Part shown: piece after piece, positions 42,038-52,865 of the stretch
Position numbering within the stretch: position 1 is the stretch's first letter
Layout: each line of letters starts with the position of its first letter
Source: Pegoplata infirma
Taxonomy: Eukaryota; Arthropoda; Insecta; Diptera; Anthomyiidae
Assembly (NCBI GenBank): GCA_963921195.1
Contig: OY992540.1
Span: forward strand, 177,415,896 to 177,479,895
DNA: 64,000 bases
Direction of reading: 5' to 3'
The notes under the pieces: generated by a model
Database searches by the model: none
Seen by the model: only the letters and a program-made list of their open reading frames with translations
What the model was told of the DNA's origin: nothing
Made by a program: the position numbers and the translations under genes

Positions 42038-44628
42038 TGTAATGGTGGGGTAGTAAAAACACTGAATATTTTAAAAGGATATGGTGGTGACGCACGTTTA
42101 TAACCGGCTAGGTCTCGTCGGATGGGGTGGGTATCTTTCACCAACCTTTATCCTAAACACCACACAAAATTACGTGCAAACTAAACAAGTCTGGTTAAAG
42201 AAATAATTCACTTGGTCAATAGTAAAAGAAAAATAGGGATAGATGTTGTCCCAATATAGCCCTGACCCTACCTTGTTATCAATAAATAATCCTTGTATTT
42301 GTTTGATAACCCAAATTCAAAATAGGTTTGGTTACCAGGAACCTTTATTTAATTATAATTAACAAAACATCATTATGATTTACAAAACTACAAAAAAAAT
42401 CATTTGCTATTAAAAAGCAACAATAACATTTAATAGAATAAATTGCTACAAAAGATCACAATTATTCAAAAAAAATAAAAGAGACTTTACTCATTGCCAC
42501 TACACGTGGAAAAATCACAAATTTATGACGTTTACCAAAAGAGTATAAATGTATTATGTTGTTGTAAAACGTAAAAAAAGGTAAACAAATTTACTATGTA
42601 TAAATGTATGTTGTAATACAAACGATCACAAAAAAAAACAATCAAAACAAAATTTACAACAGCATAAAATTTTATAAATTTTGCATCAAAAAAAAAAACT
42701 CTATTGTCCAAATTATCAGAAAATAATAAATTTCATTTAATACTCACTTTAATTTTCAGCTTCATTATTCATACACTTCTGCATCGTTGGGCCCATCGAA
42801 GACATGTAGGATAGCTGTGGTTGGTAAAAATTAATCTAATAATTTGGCTTTTTAGAGTTTAAACACGAAACTTTTATAATTAGAAATCAATAAATTTAAG
42901 TTTCATCCACGAGTTGACAATGTTGCTATAGTTCCCATAAAAATCAAAATTTAGGCTTGTCTTAAAAATAATTTAACGCAAACCCAAAGCGGTTTGAATT
43001 GGTAGGAGTTATGTTGATTCGTTGTAACAAGACACGTCAGGGAATGTATATATGTATCAAGCCTGTCGCTTGTAAGAAAAATCCAATTTGTTGTTGCTGG
43101 GGGAGTTTATGGTGTGTTAAAGCTGGAAGGTAAACGTTAAATCGGAGAGCTGGCAATCGTTGTCTATAATTGGCAACTTGTCCAATTAAAGAAAGCAAGC
43201 CCGTACTCTTCAAAAGTTAAATATAATACAGGTCCACGTGGGAAACTAAAATCCACGTGCTTAGTCAGACCTGACTCAAACACACCAAAAAACGGCTATT
43301 TAATTGTAAAATTTTCCTATAAAAAAAAATTACTAAATTAGGTTTAATTACTTCACGTGGTTTCTAAAGAAACTTACCAAAAAAAATTAAAATAAATGTA
43401 CCCATGTGTACCACAAACCAATTGGAGTAAAATCCAACGAGCTTTGGAAGGCCCAATTGCTTCCCAATCTATAGTTGGTGACGTCTAAATTATGGCACGA
43501 TAATCCAGTAAATTTTCAGAAAAAAAAAATAATTACTTTCTACGTTTAGAAAGTATACTTTTTCCAGTAAAAGTACAGTTGAATAATATGCACTTTTTAA
43601 TTTTAATTTTAAATAATTTTGGTTTTATATTTCCCTTTAAGGTGATTTTGGTCTTCACGATATGAAATCTCCGTAGCAATAAAATTCTGTATTTCTTTTA
43701 AAATACTAGAATACCAAGAGCAGTGTCTTATTTTTTTAATACCGTTACCAAATACATGTGCTTCATGCAATTTTATTTAGTATGTTAAAAAAAAATGAGT
43801 TAAAGCTTTATCTCTCCAGAACAGAACAAAGAAAAAATAATAAACCCTTTGAGTTAATCAATAGTTTTTTTTTTTCTTTTTATTTGAGAGTGCTTACAAT
43901 TAAAACTCAAGGCGAATTAAGTTTAATTGATAAAGCTCAAAAATAAAGCTTTTCCTTTGAAAAGGAGAAAGTCTTAGCTTACGACAAAATTTGCGATCTC
44001 TAGTTAATTTGTAAATATAAAACTTTTTATTTGCTTATCTATAAACGGTGTAAGTCTTTGCTAACGAATTACTATACGGTCTCTAGTTATTGTATAAAGA
44101 TACAACTTTGATTTGTTTATCGACAACTGGGGTGTAAGTCTTTGCTAACGACTTACTTTACGAGATATCCAAATAAAGTATAGATTGCAACTTTCATTTG
44201 TTTATCGACAAAAGTTTTCTTTGAAAGCTCTTACTAAGCAAAGGCAAGAGTGAAAGCTAATCTAGAAAACTCTTATACTAGCAATCCATCCAAATGCATT
44301 AGTAAGCTTTTAGTGTGTTTGGTCGCAACCAATATACATAAATAAGTTGTATGAAAAATTTACACCGGTGGGTAAAAAAATAGAACATATAATAAAAAAA
44401 ATACAAAAGGCTAATATTTCAGAATATTTGTACTAAACTTCTATTTTACTTTTAAATTAGTAAAATATTAAAAAAAATCTCAAAATTTGTACCAAATTTT
44501 AATTTTAAACGAAAAAGACGACCAATTTGATTTTAACAATATGCATTGGTTAGCTAAACAATTGTCCAGCTAAATTGTGGGTGGAATAAATCGGTAAAAC
44601 AAAAGTACTCTGCCACTAAGCCGTCACA
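42038..44628 (-). repeat. 3' LTR of LTR element 2
   Basis: 2591 bp. On the minus strand it starts TGTGACGGC and ends CACCATTACA (TG...CA). About 43970-44215 contains three imperfect tandem units of ~105 bp, each with AAGTCTT(T/A)GCT(A/T)ACGA, T-CT-TAGTTA/AGTAT and TTATC(T/G)A(T/C)A words. They lie within the first ~650 bases (U3) and resemble enhancer repeats. No polypurine run is seen directly before it (the minus strand reads ACAATCTGTTT at the junction), which is unusual. Confidence 0.85.
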
Positions 44629-44701
44629 AAACAGATTGTTTCAACAAAGAAATAAATAATTTTCCATGGTGAAACAAACTGGAACACGGCAAAAATTTTT
44701 G

Positions 44702-47700
44702 TTAAGCTTTTCTTAGATCTTTTGCATGGAAATGACCAATATTTTTACCATTTTCCTGCAATTCATAACAATTATTTCCGATCTTTCTGATTATTTTGCA
44801 CTTTAAAAATTTTGGAGCTAATTTCGAATTAAATGCATTGGCTTTATTACTTTGTTGGAAGTTTCTTCTGTATACCCATTCCCCTTTTTCAAAGTTGGTC
44901 GGCCTGGCACGTAAATCATATTGTTTTTTATTGTTGTTATAGGATTTTTCCAAGTTTTCGAGGATTTGACTACGAATTAACTTTAACTTATCATTTATCT
45001 CTAAGATTGGCTCTCCATCTTCCAATAAATCTAACTTTCTCAAAAGTTCATACGTACTACCATGTGTAACCATTTGTTGGCCAACTAACGAGTAATATGG
45101 TGAAAATCCAATGGAAACGTGAAAGGCGGATCGTAAGGCGGTTCCTATTTCATTTAATTTCGAATCCCAAAGCCTATGATCTTTAACCAAATAAGATCGA
45201 ATTGCTGCCAACAACGATCTGTTAACCCTCTCGGCAGCATTTGACTGCGGTGAGTACACTGCCGTCAACGTATGTTTAATACCAAATTTTTGTAAAAACA
45301 ATTTAAATTGTAAAGAACGGAATTGTGAACCATTATCTGTGATAACAATTTCTGGTACACCAAAAATATTAAAAACTTGGGATTCTAAAAAATCAATTAC
45401 GTTACTAGTACAAAATTTACGCACTGCCTTGAACAATGGGTACTTGGTAAAATGATCTAAGACCAAAAATATACCTACATTACCATTTTTAGAGCGGGGG
45501 TAGGGTCCAAGAAAATCCAAATAGAGCCGTTGAAAAGGTCTATTTGATTTAGCTTGTGCCCCCATAGGTGGTCTTAATTGTATATTTGGAGCTTTACATT
45601 GCTTACAAATTTCACAATTTGAAATAAAATTTTTCACATCTTTGTACATCGTCGGCCAATAGAAAAATCGTCGCAATTTTTCTAGTGTTTTCCCAACACC
45701 TCCATGCGAAGACGTGGGTGGACTATGACAGCGTTCTAACACACAAGCTGCAAGTTCCTGTGGAACCCACAACTTCCATGTAGAAGCTTCGGCAACATTA
45801 GATTTAGAAAAGTGAGTACGTTTGTATACGAAGCCATCCTCGACTTTTAAGTCTGGTAAATTGGATTGGTTTTCTAAAATTTTATTTTCAAGATCTAGGT
45901 AGGTTGAAGATTTAAAATGTAACGAATTAAGATCAATGTCGGGTATAATTTCAAATGAATTAATATTTTCGGATTCTATATTTTCTGTTGGCAACCGAGA
46001 CAAAACGTCAGGAACGACATTTAAACTACCTTTACGATGCTCAATACGGAACTGAAAGCCCTGTAGCTTGAGGGACCATCGCGCAAGGCGTCCGTTTAAA
46101 TCCGATTGGTTCATTAACCAGCGCAAGCTTGCGTGATCGGTTATGACCTTGAAGGGATGACCTTCAATATATTCTCGAAATTTCTCGATGGACCAAACTG
46201 CCGCAAGGCACTCAAGCTCGGTGGTAGAGTAGTTTTGCTGAGCTCGATTCAGTTTTCTAGAAAAGAATGCGATAGGGCGTTCAATTCCATCTGAATCTTC
46301 TTGAGCTAAAACTCCTCCAACACCGGTCTTCGATGCGTCGCATTGAATAATAAAGAGTTTGCTAAAGTCTGGCGTTATAAGTATAGGAGCAGACGTTAGC
46401 AAATCCTTTATATTATCAAAGGCAATTTGTGCCTCGCTGGTCCACTTAAATGGGTTATTTGACTTTTTCGTAAGATCAGTTAAGGGTGCGGTTAGCGACG
46501 AAAAGTTAGACAAAAACCGTCTATACCACCCTACGAAACCCAAGAATTTTCTCACTTCACGTATTGATCTTGGTGGGGATAAATTTTTAACGGCAGAAAT
46601 TCTTTCGGGGTCTGCTCTTATACAACCATTGCCTATTAAATATCCTAGATATCGAACTTCACGCATACACCATTTACATTTTTCAATATTTAAAGTTAAA
46701 TTAGAAATTCTAAGTATACGAGCTATTTCTTTTAGCAGTAGAATGTGCTCTTCAAAATTTTCGCTTATTAACAATAGGTCGTCTAAATAGACGAAGACCC
46801 TATTACGGAATTCTGGTGGTATAATTATATCCATCAATCTTGACATGGTTTGTGGTGCATTCGTTAATCCGAAAGGCATCACTTTAAAACGATACAAAGG
46901 CCTGTTTGGTATTGTAAAGGCAGTCATGTCTTTAGAGTTTTCGGCTAAAGGCACTTGCCAAAAAGCATGTTTCAGATCAAGAGACGAAATAAATTCGGCC
47001 TTCGGAAGACGAGAGAGAATACCGCTAATTTTAGGCTGAGGGTAAGCATCACGAACCGTAACAGCGTTCAGCTTTCTCGAGTCTAAACAAAGTCGAATTT
47101 TATTCTCCTTTTGAACGAGAGTTACAGGACTACTCCACGAGCAATTGGGCGGTGCCGGTTCGATAACCCCTAAATTCAGCATATTGTCAACCTCAGCGTG
47201 TAATTTTTGTTCAATTGCAGGCGACACTGAAAAGTAACGCTGTTTTATGGGACGAACTCCTTTTTCAATTTCAATTGTGTGTTCTAAAATCTTTGTTCTG
47301 CCTAAGCCCTCTTTACGAAAATCCGGAAATAGCGAAATAGCCTTATTTAACATTAAACGTTGTTTCTCATCTAAATCGTGTTCATTCGGTTTTTGTTCAT
47401 ATTCAAAAATGGAAAAGCTGTCAATAATTTTATCTAACAACCCAAAACTACGCCAAAAGTCACATCCGAGATAAATATCCTGTTTTAGTTCAGGTATAAT
47501 ATAAAATGTCATAGATTTTGTAGTATTACGAAAGGTAACATCTGTAAATATACTACCAACGATCTTATATTTATTACCACTAGCAACTTCTACTAAGGAG
47601 TTACAAGTTTTAAAAGGAATATTTTGTTTTAAAAATTCACGAGCGGTACGACCACTAAGACACGATATAGTAGCACCTGAATCCAAAAGAGCTCCTATCT

Positions 47701-48094
47701 TTTTACCAAAAATTTCGATTTGTACAAAAGGTCTAGGATCGTCATCGTTTCTAAAAGACTCAATGGAGTTTATGTAATGTTTATAATTTTTACGTTTATC
47801 TAAGAAAAATTTTCTCATACGCAATGTTTTTGATTTTGACTTTTTGCAATGGATTTTACTCAATTCTTCGTTAAAAATTCGTTTTCTAATTTTATTGTAT
47901 TCTATTAATCTTAAATGATATGGTTTTATTGAAAAAGCTAACTTTTGTTTTACAACACCCTCTGGAATGTCATTGATTGCAATAGTTTGTGTTGAAATGT
48001 TGTTTGTTTGTTTTTCCTTATTTAATTCTTTTTCGAGCGGGAACCGGGTGCTTTGTTTCCGCCCGATTTTGCATTTCCCTGACATCGTTCGCAT
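44702..48094 (-). CDS. pol: Pol polyprotein of LTR element 2 (protease, RT, RNase H, integrase)
   Basis: The full 1130-codon open frame is intact. Protease D138-S-G-A. RT runs from about 285 to 500, with F-I-S-S-L-D-L-K, V-M-P-F-G-L-T-N-A-P and the catalytic Y436-L-D-D. RNase H has D586, E628 and D653. Integrase has an HHCC zinc module (H790, H797, C827, C830), then D860, D920 and E955, with exactly 34 residues between the last two (DD35E). The C-terminal module (about 1065-1128, K-L-A-P-K-F-L) resembles the GPY/F target-binding region. Expressed as Gag-Pol: the frame overlaps the end of gag by 73 bases at -1, and the first ATG of the frame may not be used. The stop lies 73 bases from the 3' LTR. 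Confidence 0.95.
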   Translation of the reverse strand: MRTMSGKCKIGRKQSTRFPLEKELNKEKQTNNISTQTIAINDIPEGVVKQKLAFSIKPYHLRLIEYNKIRKRIFNEELSKIHCKKSKSKTLRMRKFFLDKRKNYKHYINSIESFRNDDDPRPFVQIEIFGKKIGALLDSGATISCLSGRTAREFLKQNIPFKTCNSLVEVASGNKYKIVGSIFTDVTFRNTTKSMTFYIIPELKQDIYLGCDFWRSFGLLDKIIDSFSIFEYEQKPNEHDLDEKQRLMLNKAISLFPDFRKEGLGRTKILEHTIEIEKGVRPIKQRYFSVSPAIEQKLHAEVDNMLNLGVIEPAPPNCSWSSPVTLVQKENKIRLCLDSRKLNAVTVRDAYPQPKISGILSRLPKAEFISSLDLKHAFWQVPLAENSKDMTAFTIPNRPLYRFKVMPFGLTNAPQTMSRLMDIIIPPEFRNRVFVYLDDLLLISENFEEHILLLKEIARILRISNLTLNIEKCKWCMREVRYLGYLIGNGCIRADPERISAVKNLSPPRSIREVRKFLGFVGWYRRFLSNFSSLTAPLTDLTKKSNNPFKWTSEAQIAFDNIKDLLTSAPILITPDFSKLFIIQCDASKTGVGGVLAQEDSDGIERPIAFFSRKLNRAQQNYSTTELECLAAVWSIEKFREYIEGHPFKVITDHASLRWLMNQSDLNGRLARWSLKLQGFQFRIEHRKGSLNVVPDVLSRLPTENIESENINSFEIIPDIDLNSLHFKSSTYLDLENKILENQSNLPDLKVEDGFVYKRTHFSKSNVAEASTWKLWVPQELAACVLERCHSPPTSSHGGVGKTLEKLRRFFYWPTMYKDVKNFISNCEICKQCKAPNIQLRPPMGAQAKSNRPFQRLYLDFLGPYPRSKNGNVGIFLVLDHFTKYPLFKAVRKFCTSNVIDFLESQVFNIFGVPEIVITDNGSQFRSLQFKLFLQKFGIKHTLTAVYSPQSNAAERVNRSLLAAIRSYLVKDHRLWDSKLNEIGTALRSAFHVSIGFSPYYSLVGQQMVTHGSTYELLRKLDLLEDGEPILEINDKLKLIRSQILENLEKSYNNNKKQYDLRARPTNFEKGEWVYRRNFQQSNKANAFNSKLAPKFLKCKIIRKIGNNCYELQENGKNIGHFHAKDLRKA

Positions 48095-49689
48095 TTCGGT
48101 CTATAGACTCCTGGTTCACCGCAACCATAACAAAATACTGTTGGTTCCTCAACGCAATCTACATATCGATGGCCAGTACCTCTACAGTTCCAACAACAAA
48201 CTTCTTTTCTATTTTCGGTATTATTTAATTCGCAAACTTCTTCTAATTCATCCGTACCTTCCTCATTTTGAGCTTCCGCTTCTAATGAATTAATTCTGCC
48301 TCTAACATTCCTGTTAACTGTGTCCAAATCCTGACTTAAGGCTTCTCTTCGTAAAATCAATTGTCGGAGTTGAGCAACAGTATGAATTTCCAAATAGAAG
48401 GTTTCTTTTCGTAGATGAAGTCTTAAATTCCTACGTAGAATCTCTACGAGCTCTCTTTCTAAAATTGGAGTGCTCAGCCTATCACACAACAGAAGAATGC
48501 TACTGTGAAAGTCATCAAAACTCTCATTATGGCCTTGTTTTCTTGCCCTAATTTGTTCTCTCACATCAGTATCACTTAAATGACCAACAAAGTGTGTTCT
48601 TAACGCTCGACAAAAATCTGGCCAAAGAACTCTGTTAACAGTTGTTCTATAACGCCAATACCATTCGTTGGCTTTTGATTTTAAGAGAATGTGTATGTGT
48701 TCGCAAAGAAGAGAGAAGTCTCCACCAAGACTATCACGAGTTAACGCTTCTACCATATAAATAAATTTTTGAACAGGCGTACCTGTGGCTGAACCAGAAA
48801 ATGAAATAGACCAGCTACTAATTAGGTTTGCAACCTTACTACTACTTGTTAAAGCTTGGACTCGATCGGGACCTCTGACATTGTTTTGCTGATTATAGTT
48901 ATTAAAAAAATTACTATTATAATGGCTAGGAGGATTACTACGTATAGTAGAAAAACCTTGTTGTGGCCATTCAGGTTCATGAACTGCACCTCCTAGATTT
49001 AACCTAGCAAACTGATCGGAAAGCTGAGAAATAGAATTTTGCATTTGAAGCAATTGTGCATCCATATTGGATCTCAGATTGTTGTAAATCCGGTTTTCTA
49101 TACTATTATCGGGTAAAAAATTTTGTTGTTGTGGATTTATACCATTTACAAACGATTCACGGTTTTCAAAATACTCTTGTACGGGATTTGAAAAGGACAA
49201 ATTTCGGTTATCCTCTGTAGGATTTGGAAATGACAGATTTCTGTTATTAGCCTCTAACGAATTTCGAAAAGAAAGATTTCTGTTATTATCCTCTAAAGGA
49301 TTTGGAAAAGACAAATCGCGGTTATTTACGAAGTTTTGTGTTCTTTTCTTACGTCTTGCTGATAAAACTCTACCTGATTCGGTATTTTCATTATGAACTC
49401 TTGGTATTGCACCAGTATTTTCATTAACAACGCTGCCTCCTACTGCTCCTTCGGGTTCAGCATTTGCTGATAAAGTATGAGGCAGTAAACTATTTCTAGT
49501 AACTGAACCTCGACAAGTCGGACATGTAAACGAGTTTTCTAACCAGGATAAAATACAACCTCGGTGAAAGATGTGTTTACATCGGGTTGATGCTAAATCT
49601 TCTCCTACTGATAAAATCTGCCTACAAATAACGCAAACCTTATCGTTGTTGTTAGGCGGAATGTGATCACCACTGTGCCTAACCGACAT
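48022..49689 (-). CDS. gag: Gag of LTR element 2 with N-terminal RING-H2 finger
   Basis: 555 aa, intact. Residues 19-59 form a complete C3H2C3 RING-H2 finger: C19-x2-C22-x14-C37-x-H39-x2-H42-x2-C45-x10-C56-x2-C59. It has Ile21 after the first Cys, Trp49 and Pro57 in the E2-binding positions, and Arg60 directly after the last Cys (the linchpin position), so it predicts an active E3 ubiquitin ligase. Next come a basic R-R-K-K-R (112-116), four tandem repeats of N-R-N-L-S-F-P-N-P (122-173), a linker, and the retrotransposon Gag core (about 288-455, E-S-F-D-D-F-H). The C-terminus has zinc knuckle C499-C502-H507-C512 and a four-Cys cluster C520-C523-C533-C536. The Gags of elements 1 and 3 have the same core and zinc region but no RING. 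Confidence 0.95.
   Translation of the reverse strand: MSVRHSGDHIPPNNNDKVCVICRQILSVGEDLASTRCKHIFHRGCILSWLENSFTCPTCRGSVTRNSLLPHTLSANAEPEGAVGGSVVNENTGAIPRVHNENTESGRVLSARRKKRTQNFVNNRDLSFPNPLEDNNRNLSFRNSLEANNRNLSFPNPTEDNRNLSFSNPVQEYFENRESFVNGINPQQQNFLPDNSIENRIYNNLRSNMDAQLLQMQNSISQLSDQFARLNLGGAVHEPEWPQQGFSTIRSNPPSHYNSNFFNNYNQQNNVRGPDRVQALTSSSKVANLISSWSISFSGSATGTPVQKFIYMVEALTRDSLGGDFSLLCEHIHILLKSKANEWYWRYRTTVNRVLWPDFCRALRTHFVGHLSDTDVREQIRARKQGHNESFDDFHSSILLLCDRLSTPILERELVEILRRNLRLHLRKETFYLEIHTVAQLRQLILRREALSQDLDTVNRNVRGRINSLEAEAQNEEGTDELEEVCELNNTENRKEVCCWNCRGTGHRYVDCVEEPTVFCYGCGEPGVYRPKCERCQGNAKSGGNKAPGSRSKKN
48042..48079 (-). promoter_or_regulatory. Predicted -1 frameshift signal, element 2
   Basis: On the minus strand GGGAAAT (48079-48073) sits in gag phase as G_GGA_AAT, right after the last Gag cysteine. 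About six bases on, ATCGGG can pair with CCCGGT (with one G-T pair) to form a short stem. The pol frame is -1 and open across the site. Position and sequence match elements 1 and 3. Confidence 0.55.
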
Positions 49690-50212
49690 TGTAACAATAA
49701 TTCGAAAACGGTATCAAAATTTTCCAAAAAAAATATAGTGCAAAAAAGTAACAAAAAATACGAAAATTGTGTCAACAGAACAGTTTTTAAATTTAAACAA
49801 ATTTATTAATTTGACGAAACTTTAAGCTAAAGGTAACCTGTTATGTAACCAAACCATAAAATTATTTCTTAAACACTTGACCAAGAAAATTTGATGAAAT
49901 TCCCCAATATTGTTGAAAAAATCATGCAATAAATAACCATTATTTAGACAATCAAATTACGTAATTATTAACGTTATTTGTCGTATTCATAAATAAGATC
50001 ATAAATTTATGAAAAATCACAATACCCAAAATTGTTTCAGACTTGCGCTTAAAAAGCTGTCAGTAGAACGAAATCGGTCAATATTTGGATTGTGTTAACA
50101 ACAACCAAACTCGAATTCCAAAATCTCGAACATACGTAAACTCAATAAACTAAAAAATCGCGGGGATTCAGACAACCACATTAAACTGTGCTTAAAATGA
50201 TTATCCTATCTT
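49690..50212 (-). other. Leader of LTR element 2
   Basis: 523 bp between primer site and gag ATG. AT-rich, with no ORF. It presumably holds dimerisation and packaging signals, but no specific structure was recognised. Confidence 0.5.
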
Positions 50213-50230
50213 GCCCCACGTTGGGAGCCA
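50213..50230 (-). promoter_or_regulatory. Primer binding site of LTR element 2, tRNA-Lys
   Basis: The minus strand reads TGGCTCCCAACGTGGGGC, two bases after the 5' LTR. It matches the tRNA-Lys complement at 17 of 18 positions (T for G at the fifth). Confidence 0.85.
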
Positions 50231-50232
50231 TT

Positions 50233-52822
50233 TGTAATGGTGGGGTAGTAAAAACACTGAATATTTTAAAAGGATATGGTGGTGACGCACGTTTATAACC
50301 GGCTAGGTCTCGTCGGATGGGGTGGGTATCTTTCACCAACCTTTATCCTAAACACCACACAAAATTACGTGCAAACTAAACAAGTCTGGTTAAAGAAATA
50401 ATTCACTTGGTCAATAGTAAAAGAAAAATAGGGATAGATGTTGTCCCAATATAGCCCTGACCCTACCTTGTTATCAATAAATAATCCTTGTATTTGTTTG
50501 ATAACCCAAATTCAAAATAGGTTTGGTTACCAGGAACCTTTATTTAATTATAATTAACAAAACATCATTATGATTTACAAAACTACAAAAAAAATCATTT
50601 GCTATTAAAAAGCAACAATAACATTTAATAGAATAAATTGCTACAAAAGATCACAATTATTCAAAAAAAATAAAAGAGACTTTACTCATTGCCACTACAC
50701 GTGGAAAAATCACAAATTTATGACGTTTACCAAAAGAGTATAAATGTATTATGTTGTTGTAAAACGTAAAAAAAGGTAAACAAATTTACTATGTATAAAT
50801 GTATGTTGTAATACAAACGATCACAAAAAAAAACAATCAAAACAAAATTTACAACAGCATAAAATTTTATAAATTTTGCATCAAAAAAAAAAACTCTATT
50901 GTCCAAATTATCAGAAAATAATAAATTTCATTTAATACTCACTTTAATTTTCAGCTTCATTATTCATACACTTCTGCATCGTTGGGCCCATCGAAGACAT
51001 GTAGGATAGCTGTGGTTGGTAAAAATTAATCTAATAATTTGGCTTTTTAGAGTTTAAACACGAAACTTTTATAATTAGAAATCAATAAATTTAAGTTTCA
51101 TCCACGAGTTGACAATGTTGCTATAGTTCCCATAAAAATCAAAATTTAGGCTTGTCTTAAAAATAATTTAACGCAAACCCAAAGCGGTTTGAATTGGTAG
51201 GAGTTATGTTGATTCGTTGTAACAAGACACGTCAGGGAATGTATATATGTATCAAGCCTGTCGCTTGTAAGAAAAATCCAATTTGTTGTTGCTGGGGGAG
51301 TTTATGGTGTGTTAAAGCTGGAAGGTAAACGTTAAATCGGAGAGCTGGCAATCGTTGTCTATAATTGGCAACTTGTCCAATTAAAGAAAGCAAGCCCGTA
51401 CTCTTCAAAAGTTAAATATAATACAGGTCCACGTGGGAAACTAAAATCCACGTGCTTAGTCAGACCTGACTCAAACACACCAAAAAACGGCTATTTAATT
51501 GTAAAATTTTCCTATAAAAAAAAATTACTAAATTAGGTTTAATTACTTCACGTGGTTTCTAAAGAAACTTACCAAAAAAAATTAAAATAAATGTACCCAT
51601 GTGTACCACAAACCAATTGGAGTAAAATCCAACGAGCTTTGGAAGGCCCAATTGCTTCCCAATCTATAGTTGGTGACGTCTAAATTATGGCACGATAATC
51701 CAGTAAATTTTCAGAAAAAAAAAATAATTACTTTCTACGTTTAGAAAGTATACTTTTTCCAGTAAAAGTACAGTTGAATAATATGCACTTTTTAATTTTA
51801 ATTTTAAATAATTTTGGTTTTATATTTCCCTTTAAGGTGATTTTGGTCTTCACGATATGAAATCTCCGTAGCAATAAAATTCTGTATTTCTTTTAAAATA
51901 CTAGAATACCAAGAGCAGTGTCTTATTTTTTTAATACCGTTACCAAATACATGTGCTTCATGCAATTTTATTTAGTATGTTAAAAAAAAATGAGTTAAAG
52001 CTTTATCTCTCCAGAACAGAACAAAGAAAAAATAATAAACCCTTTGAGTTAATCAATAGTTTTTTTTTTCTTTTTATTTGAGAGTGCTTACAATTAAAAC
52101 TCAAGGCGAATTAAGTTTAATTGATAAAGCTCAAAAATAAAGCTTTTCCTTTGAAAAGGAGAAAGTCTTAGCTTACGACAAAATTTGCGATCTCTAGTTA
52201 ATTTGTAAATATAAAACTTTTTATTTGCTTATCTATAAACGGTGTAAGTCTTTGCTAACGAATTACTATACGGTCTCTAGTTATTGTATAAAGATACAAC
52301 TTTGATTTGTTTATCGACAACTGGGGTGTAAGTCTTTGCTAACGACTTACTTTACGAGATATCCAAATAAAGTATAGATTGCAACTTTCATTTGTTTATC
52401 GACAAAAGTTTTCTTTGAAAGCTCTTACTAAGCAAAGGCAAGAGTGAAAGCTAATCTAGAAAACTCTTATACTAGCAATCCATCCAAATGCATTAGTAAG
52501 CTTTTAGTGTGTTTGGTCGCAACCAATATACATAAATAAGTTGTATGAAAAATTTACACCGGTGGGTAAAAAAATAGAACATATAATAAAAAAAATACAA
52601 AAGGCTAATATTTCAGAATATTTGTACTAAACTTCTATTTTACTTTTAAATTAGTAAAATATTAAAAAAAATCTCAAAATTTGTACCAAATTTTAATTTT
52701 AAACGAAAAAGACGACCAATTTGATTTTAACAATATGCATTGGTTAGCTAAACAATTGTCCAGCTAAATTGTGGGTGGAATAAATCGGTAAAACAAAAGT
52801 ACTCTGCCACTAAGCCGTCACA
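50233..52822 (-). repeat. 5' LTR of LTR element 2
   Basis: 2590 bp, matching the 3' LTR in every part compared, with one T fewer in the T run at about 52060. It carries the same three ~105-bp U3 repeats (about 52165-52410). The promoter and polyadenylation signals of the element must lie here, but I cannot place them. Confidence 0.9.
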
Positions 52823-52865
52823 TAAGCCATTCTCCAGTTTTCTGATGATTCCAAACAAAATCCTT

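Larger units (their letters stand above)
42038..52822 (-). mobile_element. LTR element 2, full length, Gag carries a RING finger
   Basis: 10,785 bp, flanked by TAAG (42034-42037 and 52823-52826). On the minus strand the order is 5' LTR (52822-50233), tRNA-Lys primer site, leader of about 540 bp, gag, pol in the -1 frame, and 3' LTR (44628-42038). No env. Both ORFs are intact, and the LTRs look identical apart from one T in a T run (2591 versus 2590 bp), so the insertion is very young and may be active. Long LTRs, tRNA-Lys priming and the gypsy-type domain order (PR-RT-RH-IN) suggest the Ulysses/Osvaldo group. It interrupts X copy 2. Confidence 0.9.

Noticed and set aside
42038..52822. A third, env-like ORF in LTR element 2
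   Set aside because: pol ends 73 bases before the 3' LTR and no other long frame exists, so it is a retrotransposon without env.
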